Positions 16,812-16,975 of a stretch of DNA of 16,975 bases are shown here, in pieces (the stretch's first letter is position 1; every line of letters starts with the position of its first letter). The position numbers and the translations under genes are program-made. The notes under the pieces were generated by a model that ran no database searches, was not told the DNA's origin, and saw nothing but the letters and a program-made list of their open reading frames with translations. This DNA is from Chloromonas sp. AAM2 (lineage: Eukaryota; Chlorophyta; Chlorophyceae; Chlamydomonadales; Chlamydomonadaceae): assembly GCA_004335635.1 (NCBI GenBank), contig QAXH01001868.1, forward strand, positions 1-16,975, in the 5' to 3' direction.

Positions 16812-16975
16812 GTGAGCAAAGGGGTCTGTGGGGTCTCTGGCTAGTGTACAAGTGCCAGGGACACAGTTGTGAAGCCGTGGTGGTGGTTTCACTGGCTCAC
16901 ATTGTGCCCGTTAACCCCGCGGCTGCACCCGTTGCTGTCCGCACCTACACTGCCCTGCTCACACGGAACACTGTG

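Overview
This window is nuclear DNA of an intron-rich eukaryote, most likely a chlorophycean green alga (Chlamydomonadales-like). That assignment is an inference. It rests on many short GT-AG exons (often TGCAG or CAG acceptors and GTGAG-type donors), an SnRK2-type kinase exon, a mix of Ty3/gypsy, LINE and virophage-type polymerase relics, and abundant intronic minisatellites. There is no bacterial-style operon, and almost all long ORFs are antisense or repeat shadows. GC is intermediate, near one half by eye.

Layout. (1) 1-590: tandem 22-bp repeats and no convincing gene. (2) About 591-3183: the 3' part of a plus-strand gene of unknown function (gene A). It has a helical-looking exon at 913-1080, a roughly 1.25-kb low-complexity exon from 1697 with an acidic patch and a CPSC/CPSCG zinc-ribbon-like motif, and perhaps a short last exon at 3087-3183 followed by TGTAA. 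(3) 3212-8640: a gene-poor block of dead pieces. It holds a lone minus-strand exon of an SnRK2-like kinase (4292-4429), a long pyrimidine tract, the frameshifted 3' end of a Ty3/gypsy chromovirus with a probable 3' LTR (5446-6383), and a minus-strand fragment of a TV-Pol-like family A DNA polymerase (6553-7113) with decayed coding-like sequence upstream of it.

(4) 8937 to the window end: the best-supported gene (gene B), read from 13 exons whose phases all join correctly. It encodes a type II membrane protein: a basic N-terminus, one membrane helix, a Pro/Ser-rich stem, then an FkbM-like SAM-dependent methyltransferase domain, then a C-terminal extension that runs off the window. At least 475 residues are visible. 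The architecture suggests a Golgi-lumen enzyme, possibly methylating glycans; the substrate is not shown by the sequence.

The introns of gene B carry two LINE 3' ends in opposite orientations, an (ATG)n microsatellite and several minisatellites (31, 81, 18, 22/23, 29 and 17 bp units). The most unusual items are the membrane-anchored methyltransferase with its unassigned tail, the orphan kinase exon with an intact-looking acceptor, and the virophage-type polymerase relic.
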